Counted from the stretch's first letter, positions 49,492 to 60,687 are shown. The stretch: DNA of 64,000 nucleotides from Halomonas icarae (GCF_009901955.1 NZ_WUTS01000001.1:682001-746000), one strand, 5' to 3'. The notes: a model not told the origin generated them from the letters alone. A program made the numbers and translations.

Positions 49492-50679
49492 TCAGTTGAC
49501 CGCCGCGATCGCCTTGGCCAGGTAGGACAGGTTCTCATGGGAGAAGCCGGCCACGTTGGCGCGGCCGGAGCGCACCATGTAGATGCCGAACTCGTCGCGC
49601 AGACGGTCGACCTGTTCCGGCGTCAGGCCGGTGTAGCTGAACATGCCGCGCTGTTCGGCCACACAGGCGTACTTCTCGTCCAGGCCGTAGGGTTTGAGGG
49701 CCTCGACGAAATCCCGGCGCAGGGTGTTGATGCGATCACGCATCTCGGTGAGCTCCTCACGCCAGAGTGCGGCGAGCTCTGCGGAGTGCAGGATCTCGCT
49801 GACGATGGCGCCGCCATGGGACGGCGGGTTGGAGTAGTTCTCGCGGGCCACGATGGCGACCTGTGAGCGCACGTTCTCCATCTGCTCGGCGTTCCTGGCG
49901 ACCATGATAAGGCAGCCGGTACGCTCGCAGTAGATGCCGAAGTTCTTGGAGCAGGAGCTGGTGATGATCACCTCATCGAGGTTCTCGGCCAGCAGGCGAA
50001 CGCCGTAGGCATCCTCGTCCAGGCCCTCGCCGAAGCCCTGGTAGGCGAAGTCGATCAGTGGCAGCAGATTGCGCTCGCGAACGACTTCCAGCACCTGCTG
50101 CCACTGGTCCCGGGACAGGTCGAAACCGGTGGGGTTGTGGCAGCAGGCGTGCAGCAGCACCACGTCGCCATCCGGAATCTGCTTGAGCGCGCCGAGCATG
50201 CCGTCGAAGTCCAGCCGGTTCTCGGCATCCACATAGGGGTACTTGTGCAGCGTCAGGCCGGCGGCCGGGAAGATGCCCAGGTGGTTCGGCCAGGTCGGAT
50301 CGCTGACCCAGACGTCCTTGCCGGGCAGCTGGTTGGCGATAAAGTCCGCCGCCAGCCGCAGGGCGCCGGTGCCGCCGGGCGACTGGGTCGCGCTGGCACG
50401 ACCGGCCTCGAGTACCGGCGACCCCTCGCCCAGCACCATGGGCAGCACCGCCTGGCCGTACGCCGGCGCGCCGTGCGAGCCGATGTAGGTCTTGGTGGTC
50501 TCGTTCTTGAGCAGCAGGGCCTCGGCTTCCTTGACGGCGCGCATCACCGGGGTCGTGCCCTGGGCATCCTTGTAGACGCCGACGCCGAGATCGACCTTCT
50601 GAGGGTTGGTGTCCTTCTTGAAGGCCTCGATCAGACCGAGGATGGCATCCCCGGGAACCCGCTCAATGTGTTCGAACAT
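49492..50679 (-). CDS. phhC: Aromatic/aspartate aminotransferase (PhhC/TyrB/AspC type)
   Basis: This PLP enzyme swaps the amino group between aromatic amino acids or aspartate and 2-oxoglutarate. The 395-residue class I aminotransferase has VDLGVGVYKDAQGTTPVM, LLHACCHNPTG, LIDFAYQGFGEGLDEDA, and the PLP lysine in ITSSCSKNFGIYCERTG, with the substrate-binding Arg in MVRSGRANVAGF. It starts directly after the phhB stop (TAA then ATG) with its ribosome site inside phhB. The tight pair with phhB suggests the PhhC role in phenylalanine/tyrosine catabolism, but AspC/TyrB duty is possible. Confidence 0.87.
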   Translation of the reverse strand: MFEHIERVPGDAILGLIEAFKKDTNPQKVDLGVGVYKDAQGTTPVMRAVKEAEALLLKNETTKTYIGSHGAPAYGQAVLPMVLGEGSPVLEAGRASATQSPGGTGALRLAADFIANQLPGKDVWVSDPTWPNHLGIFPAAGLTLHKYPYVDAENRLDFDGMLGALKQIPDGDVVLLHACCHNPTGFDLSRDQWQQVLEVVRERNLLPLIDFAYQGFGEGLDEDAYGVRLLAENLDEVIITSSCSKNFGIYCERTGCLIMVARNAEQMENVRSQVAIVARENYSNPPSHGGAIVSEILHSAELAALWREELTEMRDRINTLRRDFVEALKPYGLDEKYACVAEQRGMFSYTGLTPEQVDRLRDEFGIYMVRSGRANVAGFSHENLSYLAKAIAAVN

Positions 50680-51018
50680 TTATTTCGCTACCTCGTCGGT
50701 TCTGGCGGCAAGAATGAAGTCGTTGCGGTGCAGGCCCTTGATCTTGTGTGACCACCAGGTCACGGTGACCCGGCCCCATTCGGTCAGCAGGGCCGGGTGA
50801 TGATTCGCCTGTCCGGCGAGCTCGCCGACACGCTGGGTGAAGGCCAGTGCCTGCTGGAAATCGGAAAAGGTAAAGACCCGCTCGAGCTTCATGATGCCAT
50901 CGCGCTCGACGATCCGCCACTCGGGCAGCTCGGCGCCGAGCCTCTCGATCTCCTCTTCGGTAACCCGTGGCGCGTCGCTGCGGCAGGCCTCGCAGGCCTG
51001 TTGAGAAAGCTGGCTCAT
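50680..51018 (-). CDS. phhB: Pterin-4a-carbinolamine dehydratase PhhB
   Basis: PhhB dehydrates the 4a-hydroxy-tetrahydropterin formed by phenylalanine hydroxylase so the cofactor can be recycled. The 112-residue protein has the family signature: [20 protein letters not shown] with [11 protein letters not shown]. The N-terminal [18 protein letters not shown] is standard for gammaproteobacterial members. It abuts the aminotransferase, as in the Pseudomonas phhABC operon, but no phhA (hydroxylase) is beside it. Confidence 0.93.
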   Translation of the reverse strand: MSQLSQQACEACRSDAPRVTEEEIERLGAELPEWRIVERDGIMKLERVFTFSDFQQALAFTQRVGELAGQANHHPALLTEWGRVTVTWWSHKIKGLHRNDFILAARTDEVAK

Positions 51019-51076
51019 GGCGTCTCCTCCAGGAACGATGGTTCACTTCGCAAGGTCGTGCACCAGCGCCAGGCCG

Positions 51077-53050
<1,974 letters not shown>

Positions 53051-53194
53051 TGAGTGCCACTCCCTGCGAGTGCTGACGGGCCGCCAAGTATAGCCTCTCG
53101 GCAGGCGCCTCGTCCCCTCGACCACTGCGGAAAGGTTCTCAGGAGCCCTGATGGCAGGGAGAAGTTGGGAGACACTCTTGGCAAGGCTGGTGAA

Positions 53195-54346
53195 TCACCT
53201 CGGGGCGTCATAGCGCGCCATGCGGTCCCGGGTGAAGGCGATTTGCCAGAGCTGAAGATGGCGTGCCCGGAAGGCGCCGGCGCACACCGCGAGGTAGTAG
53301 CGGAACATCCGTCGGGTACGCTCGTTGTAGCGGTCGGCAATCTCGTGCCAGTGGTCGTCGACATTGGCCAGCCAGGCCATCAGGGTGCGGTCGTAGTCGG
53401 GGCCGAAGTTTTGCCAGTCCTCCATCAGCAGGTGCGGTTCGCTGGCACTGGCGATGTGCATCGCCGAGGGCAGCACGCCATTGGGAAAGATATACCTGTT
53501 GACCCAGGGGTCGGCGCTGATCTCGGAGTGATTGGAGCCGATCGTGTGCAGCAGGAAGAGACCCTCTGCCTCCAGTAGCCGTTCCACGGTGGCGAAGTAG
53601 GTGGGATAGTTACGATGGCCTACATGCTCGAACATGCCGATGGAGACGATGCGATCGAAACGTCCCGTCAGGTCACGATAGTCCATCAGCTCGATGCACA
53701 CCGGCAGCCCGGAGCAGCGCTCCTCGGCCAGACTTGCCTGTTCCCGGGAGATGGTGATGCCGGTGACCTCGACGCCGTGGTGGCGTGCGGCATGCTCGGC
53801 GAAGCTGCCCCAGCCACATCCGATATCGAGCACCCGCATGCCGGGAGCCAGTTCGAGCTTGCGGCAGGCAAGCTCGAGCTTGGCGCGCTGCGCCTCGTAC
53901 AGTGAGTCTGCCGCCTTCCAGTAGCCACAGGAGTAGCACATGGTGGGGTCGAGCATGCGTTCGAACAGGTCGTTGCCGAGGTCGTAGTGGGCCTCGCCGA
54001 CGATATAGGCGCGAGCCTTGCTCTGCAGATTGAAAAATCCCGACTGGAGGCGATACATCAGGCGCTCCGATGGGGTGTGGGCACGATCGCCGAGGCCGTG
54101 GCGAAGCAGTCGATAGGCCATCTCGTCGATGCGCTCGCACTCCCACCAGCCATCCATATAGGCCTCACCGAGCCCTAGGGTGCCCTGGTGCAGTACCCGG
54201 GAGAAGAAGTCCGGGTGATAGATCCGCAGATCTTGAGGCGCGTCACCGTTGAGGGTGACGCCCGAGCCGTCGAGTAGCTGTTCGATGACTCGGCGGGCAC
54301 GGGTATCGGGGAGGGCGGTGGGTCTGATTCGAGGGTCACTGGTCAT
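53195..54346 (-). CDS. cfa: Cyclopropane-fatty-acyl-phospholipid synthase
   Basis: Cfa uses SAM to convert unsaturated acyl chains of membrane phospholipids into cyclopropane rings, hardening membranes in stationary phase, acid and salt. From ATG 54346 it has 383 residues (382 in E. coli). The SAM motif is MRVLDIGCGWGSFAEHAA; other conserved segments are YDLGNDLFERMLDPTMCYSC and YYLAVCAGAFRARHLQLWQ, which holds the conserved active-site-region Cys. The 144 bases before recQ contain nothing recognisable. Confidence 0.95.
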   Translation of the reverse strand: MTSDPRIRPTALPDTRARRVIEQLLDGSGVTLNGDAPQDLRIYHPDFFSRVLHQGTLGLGEAYMDGWWECERIDEMAYRLLRHGLGDRAHTPSERLMYRLQSGFFNLQSKARAYIVGEAHYDLGNDLFERMLDPTMCYSCGYWKAADSLYEAQRAKLELACRKLELAPGMRVLDIGCGWGSFAEHAARHHGVEVTGITISREQASLAEERCSGLPVCIELMDYRDLTGRFDRIVSIGMFEHVGHRNYPTYFATVERLLEAEGLFLLHTIGSNHSEISADPWVNRYIFPNGVLPSAMHIASASEPHLLMEDWQNFGPDYDRTLMAWLANVDDHWHEIADRYNERTRRMFRYYLAVCAGAFRARHLQLWQIAFTRDRMARYDAPR

Positions 54347-54482
54347 GGCTGGCTCCGCATCCCATGGTCTCGCGTATAGAGCATAGTCGAGCCTGTGAGC
54401 GAGGGAAAAATCCGGCACAATAACCGGCTTTGCCACAGCCTTGGGGCGTGGTGGCGACACCTTATTAAGCGATGGGCATGAT

Positions 54483-55940
54483 ATGACGACGACGCAACCC
54501 CGCATTCAGTGGCTGGGCCGCTGGGGCTTCGTGCTGGCGGCTACCGGTTCCGCGGTGGGCCTGGGCAATATCTGGAAATTCCCCTACATGACCGGCGAGT
54601 ATGGTGGCGGTGCCTTCGTGCTGGTCTACCTGGCCTGCATTCTGGCGGTCGGAATGCCCGTGATGATGGCCGAGATTGCGCTGGGTCGCCGGGGGCGAGG
54701 CAGCCCGGTCGATGCGATACGCCGGACGGCCGCCGAATCGGGGCGGTCGAGCAGCTGGTCGCTGCTGGGCTGGATGGCGATGCTTTGCGGCTTCCTGATC
54801 CTCTGCTTCTATGTGGTCGTGGCCGGCTGGTCATTCGCCTATCTCTGGAAGATGCTCAGCGGTGGCTTGGCCGCCGGCAGCGTCGACGATATGGTGGCCA
54901 TCTTCGCGGCCAACAATGCCAGTCCCTGGAGTCTCGGCCTGTGGAGCACCCTGGTGACGGTGATCACCATGGTCATCGTCGGCAAGGGGGTCCAGGGTGG
55001 CATCGAGAAGAGCGTCGGCTGGATGATGCCCGGCATGGTGGTGATGTTGCTGGTGCTGATCGTCTACGGCGTCTTCTCCGGCGGCTTTACCGACGCCCTG
55101 CGCTTCCTGTTTGTCTTCGACGCCGGTTCGCTCTCGAGTGAAGGATTGCTGGCGGCGCTGGGCCATGCCTTCTTTACCCTGTCACTGGCCTCCGGTGCCA
55201 TTCTTACCTACGGCAGCTACCTGCCGGCAGAGGCTTCCATTGCACGTACCACGCTGACGGTGGCGGTGGCCGACACCCTGGTGGCGCTGATGGCAGGGCT
55301 CGCGATCTTCCCGGCGATCTTCGCCAATGGCATGGATCCCGGCGAGGGTCCCGGACTGATCTTCATGAGCCTGCCCCTGGCATTTCAGTCCATGCCGTTG
55401 GGCACCCTGTTCGGGGTGCTGTTCTTCGTTATGCTCTCCATGGCGGCCTTGACCTCGTCGATCTCCATGGTGGAGGCCACCGTTTCCTGGCTCTGCGACC
55501 GTCATGGGCTTTCGCGGCGAGCCGCGGCCTGGGGGGCGGGCATCGTGCTCTGGGTCATCAGCACACTGGCGATGTTGTCCTTCAATGTTGGAGCGGACTG
55601 GACGCTGGCGGGCCGCCACCTATTCGACTGGCTCGACTACCTGACCTCGCGCTGGCTGATGCCGCTGGGCGGCCTGGGCACGGCACTGCTGGCGGGTTTC
55701 GTTCTGCGTGCCGCGCCCATGCGGGAGGAGCTGGGGCTGGCGTCGCCCGGGTATGTCCTGTGGCTGTTCATGGTGCGCTACGTCAGCCCGCTTGGCATCC
55801 TGATGATCTTCGTCGATGCCCTGGGCATCGTCAGCGTGGAATTCGCGGTTCACTGGCCCTGGCTGCTGGCTATGCTGCTGGTGCTCGCCCTGGTCGGGGA
55901 GCTGGTCAGCCCTCGGCTCAGGCGCTCGCTTAATAGCTGA
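54483..55940 (+). CDS. Neurotransmitter:sodium symporter family (NSS/SNF) transporter
   Basis: Bacterial NSS proteins are Na+-coupled amino-acid carriers with the LeuT fold. The 485-residue protein has about 11-12 membrane segments. TM1 GFVLAATGSAVGLGNIWKFPYM holds the unwound Na/substrate-binding stretch, and TM6-TM8 show FFTLSLASGAILTYGSYL and SMAALTSSISMVEA, the latter with the Ser/Thr of the Na2 site. I start at ATG 54483, right before the family N-terminus (PRIQWLGRWG). Substrate is unknown; in a halophile-like genome it may import amino acids. It is divergent from cfa. Confidence 0.9.
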   Translation: MTTTQPRIQWLGRWGFVLAATGSAVGLGNIWKFPYMTGEYGGGAFVLVYLACILAVGMPVMMAEIALGRRGRGSPVDAIRRTAAESGRSSSWSLLGWMAMLCGFLILCFYVVVAGWSFAYLWKMLSGGLAAGSVDDMVAIFAANNASPWSLGLWSTLVTVITMVIVGKGVQGGIEKSVGWMMPGMVVMLLVLIVYGVFSGGFTDALRFLFVFDAGSLSSEGLLAALGHAFFTLSLASGAILTYGSYLPAEASIARTTLTVAVADTLVALMAGLAIFPAIFANGMDPGEGPGLIFMSLPLAFQSMPLGTLFGVLFFVMLSMAALTSSISMVEATVSWLCDRHGLSRRAAAWGAGIVLWVISTLAMLSFNVGADWTLAGRHLFDWLDYLTSRWLMPLGGLGTALLAGFVLRAAPMREELGLASPGYVLWLFMVRYVSPLGILMIFVDALGIVSVEFAVHWPWLLAMLLVLALVGELVSPRLRRSLNS

Positions 55941-56086
55941 TACAGGGCTCCCGGTCGCCTGGCCGTCGGCTCCGGGGGCTCTTCTCCTTGCGGTTATATG
56001 CTTGTGTCGAACGATAAGTAGAAAATGCCTGCCTCATAAATTACTTTGTGGAATAAAATACGGTTAATTTATGGGTGTTAAGGAAT

Positions 56087-56914
56087 ATGAAGCAAGAGCC
56101 GCCGCTAACCTCCGACCGGGCTCCCCGGCCCGACGGTCGTGTCAGCCTGGTGGGTGCCGGACCCGGCGACCCGGAGCTGTTGACGATCAAGGCGCTCCGG
56201 CGCCTCGAGGCGGCCGAGGTGATCCTCCATGACCGCCTGGTGAGTGCCGAAGTGCTGGCCATGGCCAACCCCTTGGCACGGCGGCTGTATGTGGGCAAGG
56301 CACGCTCCGATCATAGTCTTCCCCAGTCCGGGATCAACCAGGCACTGGTGGAGTGGGCGCGCCAGGGCAAGCGAGTGGTGCGACTCAAGGGCGGTGATCC
56401 TTTCATCTTCGGGCGTGGCGGCGAGGAGCTCGAGAGTCTGGCGGCGGCCGGCATCGACTTCGAGGTGATACCCGGCATCACCGCGGCCTCGGGATGTGCA
56501 GCCTATGCGGGTATTCCGCTGACCCACCGCGACCACGCCCAGTCGGTACGTTTCATCACCGGTCATCTGAAGAACGGGAGTGCCGAGCTGGACTGGCCGG
56601 CACTGGCGAGTCCCGGGCAGACCCTGGTGTTCTATATGGGGCTGCATAGCCTGCCCGAGATCTGTCATCAACTGGTCGTCCATGGCCTGCCCGAGGAGAC
56701 GCCGGTGGCCTTGATCGAGCAGGGCTCCACCGCCCGCCAGCGCGTGCACCGGGGAAGTCTTGCGGGGCTGCCGGAAGTCCTTGCCGCTGGTGGCCTGCAG
56801 CCACCCACCCTGATCATCGTCGGCGGCGTGGTGGCTCTGCATGATCGCCTTGACTGGTTCGAGCCCACGATGGCCGTTACCGCCGGATGGGAGACCGCTC
56901 GGCGGCGTCCCTGA
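56087..56914 (+). CDS. cobA: Uroporphyrinogen-III C-methyltransferase (SUMT)
   Basis: SUMT methylates uroporphyrinogen III at C2 and C7 to precorrin-2, the branch to siroheme and cobalamin. The 275-residue tetrapyrrole methylase has [38 protein letters not shown] and [24 protein letters not shown]. It is a stand-alone SUMT, not fused to the CysG dehydrogenase/ferrochelatase part. An AAGGA lies only two bases before ATG 56087; a GTG at 56075 is the alternative start. The upstream region (about 56005-56086) is clearly AT-rich compared with its surroundings. The downstream gene is convergent. Confidence 0.92.
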   Translation: MKQEPPLTSDRAPRPDGRVSLVGAGPGDPELLTIKALRRLEAAEVILHDRLVSAEVLAMANPLARRLYVGKARSDHSLPQSGINQALVEWARQGKRVVRLKGGDPFIFGRGGEELESLAAAGIDFEVIPGITAASGCAAYAGIPLTHRDHAQSVRFITGHLKNGSAELDWPALASPGQTLVFYMGLHSLPEICHQLVVHGLPEETPVALIEQGSTARQRVHRGSLAGLPEVLAAGGLQPPTLIIVGGVVALHDRLDWFEPTMAVTAGWETARRRP

Positions 56915-56937
56915 TCGAGAATCGTGCGCTCCTTGGC

Positions 56938-58044
56938 CTATTCGTCATTTTTGGGGTTTTCGGCATTGCCGAGGGTTCGCCGAAATTCGCGTTGCCATCG
57001 AGCCAGCAGGGCCTGGCGCTTGAGCCTGTCGAGGCCGGCGAGCAGGCCGGGCCCCAGGTCGGGAGGGCGCAGGGCATCACCGAAACGCTCCCGCAACTGG
57101 GTGGCGGTTCCCGGGCCGCTCATGGCGGGGTGGAGGGCGCCTAAGGTGGTGGCGTCTGCCAGGGTGCGCTGCCCCTCCAGGCTGAGCAGAAAGCTCATGA
57201 ACAGGCTGGCGCTGGCCGGATTCGGGGCCTGGCGTGGAACGAAGGCCAGTCGCTGGGTTACCAGGGTGTAGTCATCGGGGATGATCAGCATGAGGTCAGG
57301 GTCATCCTCGACGACGGGAGTGGCGTAGCTGCCCAGGAGGTTGTAGCCGATCAGGAAGCGGCCATCCTGAAGACCATCGAGCATCTGCGAGGTGGTCTCG
57401 ACCAGCTGGGCGTCGACGTTGCCCAGGGCAGCCACCAGGTCCCAGTAGCGCGGCGAGAGTCGCGACTCTTCCATGGCGTAGGCATAGCCTGCGCCGCTGC
57501 TTGTCGGATCATAGGTGGCCACCCGGCCCGCCAGTGCCTCGGGATGTGTGTCCAGCAGCTCCAGCAGGTCGGCATGATTGCGCGGCGTGGCACCGATCTG
57601 CGCCAGTTCACGGTGCACGACCATGACGATGGGCTCGAAGGTGAAGGCGACCAGCTCGCGACGCCAGTGTGCCCACGTCGGCCAGTCGCCGGGAATATGG
57701 GCGCGTAGAGGGCGGGCATGGCCGGCGTTGGCCAGCGCGAACTGCCAGGGCATGGCCGAGGAGATCATCACATCGGCCTCACCGGGATGTGACAGGAAGC
57801 GTTCATTCAGCGCCAGGGTCGTCAGGTTTCGATAGGTGATATCGACCTCTGGGTGGCGTCGCTGGAAGGCGTCCAGCAGCGGTCGCGCCTGGGGCAGGTC
57901 GAGGGCAGCGTGAATCACCAGCGGCTGTCGTGGTGCGGCGTCGTCGCTTGCGGTCAGGTGCAGGGTCTGGGCGGCGTGAGCATGAAATGGCAGCAGGTAA
58001 AGCAGAGCAAGGAACAAGCCTCGGACGAGTAAATGACGGTTCAC
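56938..58044 (-). CDS. Periplasmic solute-binding protein in the tctDE operon
   Basis: The 368-residue precursor has a Sec signal peptide ending near HAHA-AQ, then a family-1-like extracellular binding protein fold (LVIHAALDLPQARPLLDAFQRRHPEVDITYRNL; LPGDWPTWAHW-like region; GRVATYDPTSSGAGYAYA; GRFLIGYNLLGSYA). That pattern resembles iron(III)/thiamine/phosphoglycerate binding proteins and PgtC-like regulators. It starts with GTG overlapping the tctE stop (GTGA) and no permease or ATPase gene is nearby. I infer it is a sensing partner of TctE rather than the feeder of an ABC importer. Confidence 0.8.
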   Translation of the reverse strand: MNRHLLVRGLFLALLYLLPFHAHAAQTLHLTASDDAAPRQPLVIHAALDLPQARPLLDAFQRRHPEVDITYRNLTTLALNERFLSHPGEADVMISSAMPWQFALANAGHARPLRAHIPGDWPTWAHWRRELVAFTFEPIVMVVHRELAQIGATPRNHADLLELLDTHPEALAGRVATYDPTSSGAGYAYAMEESRLSPRYWDLVAALGNVDAQLVETTSQMLDGLQDGRFLIGYNLLGSYATPVVEDDPDLMLIIPDDYTLVTQRLAFVPRQAPNPASASLFMSFLLSLEGQRTLADATTLGALHPAMSGPGTATQLRERFGDALRPPDLGPGLLAGLDRLKRQALLARWQREFRRTLGNAENPKNDE

Positions 58045-59414
58045 GATGCTGTCTCCGGAAAGTCCAGCTCCACCCGCAGGCCGCGGCCCGCTTCACCCTC
58101 GCTTAGCGAGAGTCTCGCGCCATGCTTGTGGGCAATGCCGTCGACGATGGCGAGTCCCAGCCCCGAGCCCTCACCGTCGTCGCGGCCACTATGGAAGGGG
58201 CGCAATACCGCCAGTCGCTGCTCGGCCGAAATGCCCGGGCCGTCATCCTCGATGAAGAGCCGGGGAGGGTGGCTCAGTACGCCGAGGGTGATACGACGAG
58301 CGCCATAGCGGCGGGAGTTGTCGATAAGATTGGTCAGGGCTTCCTGCAGCTGCCAGTCGCTCGCCGCAACCAAGACCGGTGACGCGGAGCAGTCGGCACC
58401 GAGGTCGACACCCGCCTGGTGGCAGGCTACCCAGTGCGCGCGTACCGCCTGGCGTACGCAGTCGTTGAGGTCCAGGGGAGTGAGCTCGGGGCGCTGTTCG
58501 GGGTTGTCGAGGCGGGTCAGCGACAAGAGTTGCATGGCGAGCCGTGCGCTCCGTTCGCCGGCGGCGTGGATCGCTTCCAGGGCGGTGTGCCACTGCTCGG
58601 GTTGCGTTTGGCGCAGGGCCAGCTCCGCACGCGCCGAGATGCCGGCCAGGGGGGTGCGCAGCTGGTGTGACGCATCACCGATGAAACGCTCCTGGTTGGC
58701 GCGCACCCGCCGCATCCGCGCCAGCAGGTCATTGAGTGCCTCGCGCAGCTCGGCGAGCTCCCGGGGCAGCTCCAGCTCCAGTGGGGCCAGCGTGCGGGGG
58801 TCCCGAGTACGGATCGCCTTGCGCAGGCGCGTCAGCGGCTTCAGCGCTCCGCGCACGGCCATCAGCAGGGTCGCTATCGCCAGTGCCCCCATGCCCAGGA
58901 TGCCCGCCAGGTTGCCGCGCAGCAGCTCGAGGCGCAGGGCGACACGTCCTTCGCGGGTGTGGGCAACCCTGACCTCGAACCGCTCCTTGCTGCGCCAGCC
59001 CTCGAGGTGCGATTGACGAATCCCCAGGCGCAGACGCAGCTCCTGCCAGGTGATATCACGATAGAACAGGGGGGCGTCATCGGTGTCGTGGGTGTCGGTG
59101 ATGGCAGGCAGCTTGGCATTGCCGGTGATGTGCCGGCCCTGCTGGTCGACCAGGCTGTAGAAGACACGCTCCTGGGCATCACCCGCGAGCATCTCCAGGG
59201 CCGCGGGGGGCAGGTCGAGCCAGAGCCGCCCATCCTGCCACTGCACCTGCTCGGCGATGGCCAGGCTGGAGGCGTCGAGCAGACGGTCATAGGCACGGTC
59301 GGCGGTGGCCCTGGCCTCCAGCCAGGCCTGCAGCAGCAGCAGGGCGCCCAGTGTCAGCAGCGGCAGGGCCAGCCAGGCGAGCAGGCGTCCATACAGGCTG
59401 TGGGCGAGCGTCAC
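58041..59414 (-). CDS. tctE: Two-component sensor histidine kinase, TctE-like
   Basis: TctE-type kinases sense tricarboxylates in the periplasm. The 457-residue protein has an N-terminal membrane helix (about 10-30), a periplasmic domain of about 125 residues, a second membrane helix (about 160-180), a HAMP-like linker, the HisKA box with the phospho-His in FIGDASHQLRTPLAGISA, and the HATPase motifs LIDNSRRYGA, IEDDGPGIS and GSGLGLAIVDGIAHKHGA. It overlaps tctD and the binding-protein gene by four bases, so the three are coupled. Confidence 0.9.
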   Translation of the reverse strand: MTLAHSLYGRLLAWLALPLLTLGALLLLQAWLEARATADRAYDRLLDASSLAIAEQVQWQDGRLWLDLPPAALEMLAGDAQERVFYSLVDQQGRHITGNAKLPAITDTHDTDDAPLFYRDITWQELRLRLGIRQSHLEGWRSKERFEVRVAHTREGRVALRLELLRGNLAGILGMGALAIATLLMAVRGALKPLTRLRKAIRTRDPRTLAPLELELPRELAELREALNDLLARMRRVRANQERFIGDASHQLRTPLAGISARAELALRQTQPEQWHTALEAIHAAGERSARLAMQLLSLTRLDNPEQRPELTPLDLNDCVRQAVRAHWVACHQAGVDLGADCSASPVLVAASDWQLQEALTNLIDNSRRYGARRITLGVLSHPPRLFIEDDGPGISAEQRLAVLRPFHSGRDDGEGSGLGLAIVDGIAHKHGARLSLSEGEAGRGLRVELDFPETAS

Positions 59415-60076
59415 GACCCGGCTTCCAGAAGGTAGCCCACGCCGCGTACCGTTCTGAGGGAGAGCTGCCCGGTGGGGAGGCGTTTTCGCAGGCGGTGCAC
59501 ATAGACCTCGATGGCGTTGTCACCCATCGACTCACCGCCGAAGGCCTCCTCGGCGAGTCGGGACTTCTCCACCGGTTCACCGGCATGGCGAAGCAGGCAG
59601 GCCAGCAGCCGCTGTTCCCTGGGCGGCAGCGGAAAGGGCTCGCCGCCTAGGGTGAAGCCGAGGGTGGTGGCGTCGAGCTCGAGCGGCCCCAGCGTCAGGC
59701 GAGTGGTGCGGGCATGGCGACGCAGCAGGGCCCGTACTCGAGCCTCCAGCTCATCCAGGGCAAAGGGTTTTCCCAGATAGTCATCGGCGCCCAGATCGAG
59801 GCCGCGGACACGATCGGCCACGGCGCCGCGAGCGGTCAATATCAGCACCGGTGTCTGCCGGTCATGGCGGCGCAGTGCCTCCAGCACCTCGAGGCCTCCT
59901 GCGCCGGGCAGATTGAGGTCGAGCAGCACCAGATCGAGGCCGTGGCCGACGGTCGCTAGACGCGCCAGTGCCGCATTGCCATCGCTCAGGTGATCGACCC
60001 GGTGACCCTCGCCACGCAGCAGCTCCAACAGGGAGTCGGCCAGCAGGGTATCGTCCTCCACCAGCAGCAGCTTCAT
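59411..60076 (-). CDS. tctD: Two-component response regulator, TctD-like (OmpR family)
   Basis: This 221-residue OmpR-type regulator has a receiver domain with MKLLLVEDDTLLADSLLELL, the phospho-acceptor Asp53 in LVLLDLNLPGAGGLEV, and Lys in GKPFALDELEARV, followed by a winged-helix DNA-binding domain (YVHRLRKRLPTGQLSLRTVRGVGY). Its target is most likely the divergent tctCBA promoter. The ATG overlaps the iclR stop (ATGA). Confidence 0.92.
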   Translation of the reverse strand: MKLLLVEDDTLLADSLLELLRGEGHRVDHLSDGNAALARLATVGHGLDLVLLDLNLPGAGGLEVLEALRRHDRQTPVLILTARGAVADRVRGLDLGADDYLGKPFALDELEARVRALLRRHARTTRLTLGPLELDATTLGFTLGGEPFPLPPREQRLLACLLRHAGEPVEKSRLAEEAFGGESMGDNAIEVYVHRLRKRLPTGQLSLRTVRGVGYLLEAGS

Positions 60077-60687
60077 GACATCTCCTCGGCGTCGACCCCT
60101 CGCGGTCGACACTCCAGGCTATTGGCGGCCCGAGCCAGGGCCTGGGAGGCCTCGTTGCTGTTCAGGCGCCCCGTCGGCCCCGAGAGGGCCAGCCAGCGCC
60201 GGGGTACGCCCGGTAGTTCGGGCAGTGGTTGAGTGACCATGACGCCGCCGGCGAAGGCGAGGCAGGGCGGCATGCTGGGGTCCAGGGGCCACCCCATGCC
60301 CGGATGCAGGTCATGACGCAGCGGAGTGGCGGGCAGGGAGGCGAGGCGGCACTCGACCGTCTCTCCGACCTGCTCCAGCAGCGAGGCCGTCTCGCCGAGC
60401 TCCCTGGCCATCTCATCGAGGAGTGGCTGGACCCGGGCGGCGAGTCGTTGGGCGGGCGCCTGTCGGCGTGCCAGCCGCCCGGGGCTGTCGCCCAGTTGCC
60501 AGAGGCCATCGCTACCGCGGCGCACGTAGTCGAAGCGGGCCAACGAGCCGAGTAGGCGCAGCAGGGTGCTCTTGTAGAAGCCGGTGGCCTGGGCCAGTTC
60601 GGCGAGGCTCATGGTGGTGCGCTCTCCGTCGAAGGCTTCCAGTACCGTCAAGGCGCGCTCGACGGCTTCCACGCGATCCTGCGCCAT
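60073..60687 (-). CDS. IclR-family transcriptional regulator, short form
   Basis: The 204-residue protein has the IclR N-terminal helix-turn-helix (about 5-60: VEAVERALTVLEAFDGE, MSLAELAQATGFYKSTLLRLLGSL), then a ligand-binding domain that is shorter than usual: typical IclR proteins have about 250 residues, and the region after GETVECRLASL lacks the usual cysteine-rich effector end. AAGGAG eight bases before ATG 60687 fixes the start; upstream in-frame ATGs exist. It is the first gene of the minus-strand tct regulatory operon and may act with TctD on tctCBA. Confidence 0.86.
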   Translation of the reverse strand: MAQDRVEAVERALTVLEAFDGERTTMSLAELAQATGFYKSTLLRLLGSLARFDYVRRGSDGLWQLGDSPGRLARRQAPAQRLAARVQPLLDEMARELGETASLLEQVGETVECRLASLPATPLRHDLHPGMGWPLDPSMPPCLAFAGGVMVTQPLPELPGVPRRWLALSGPTGRLNSNEASQALARAANSLECRPRGVDAEEMS

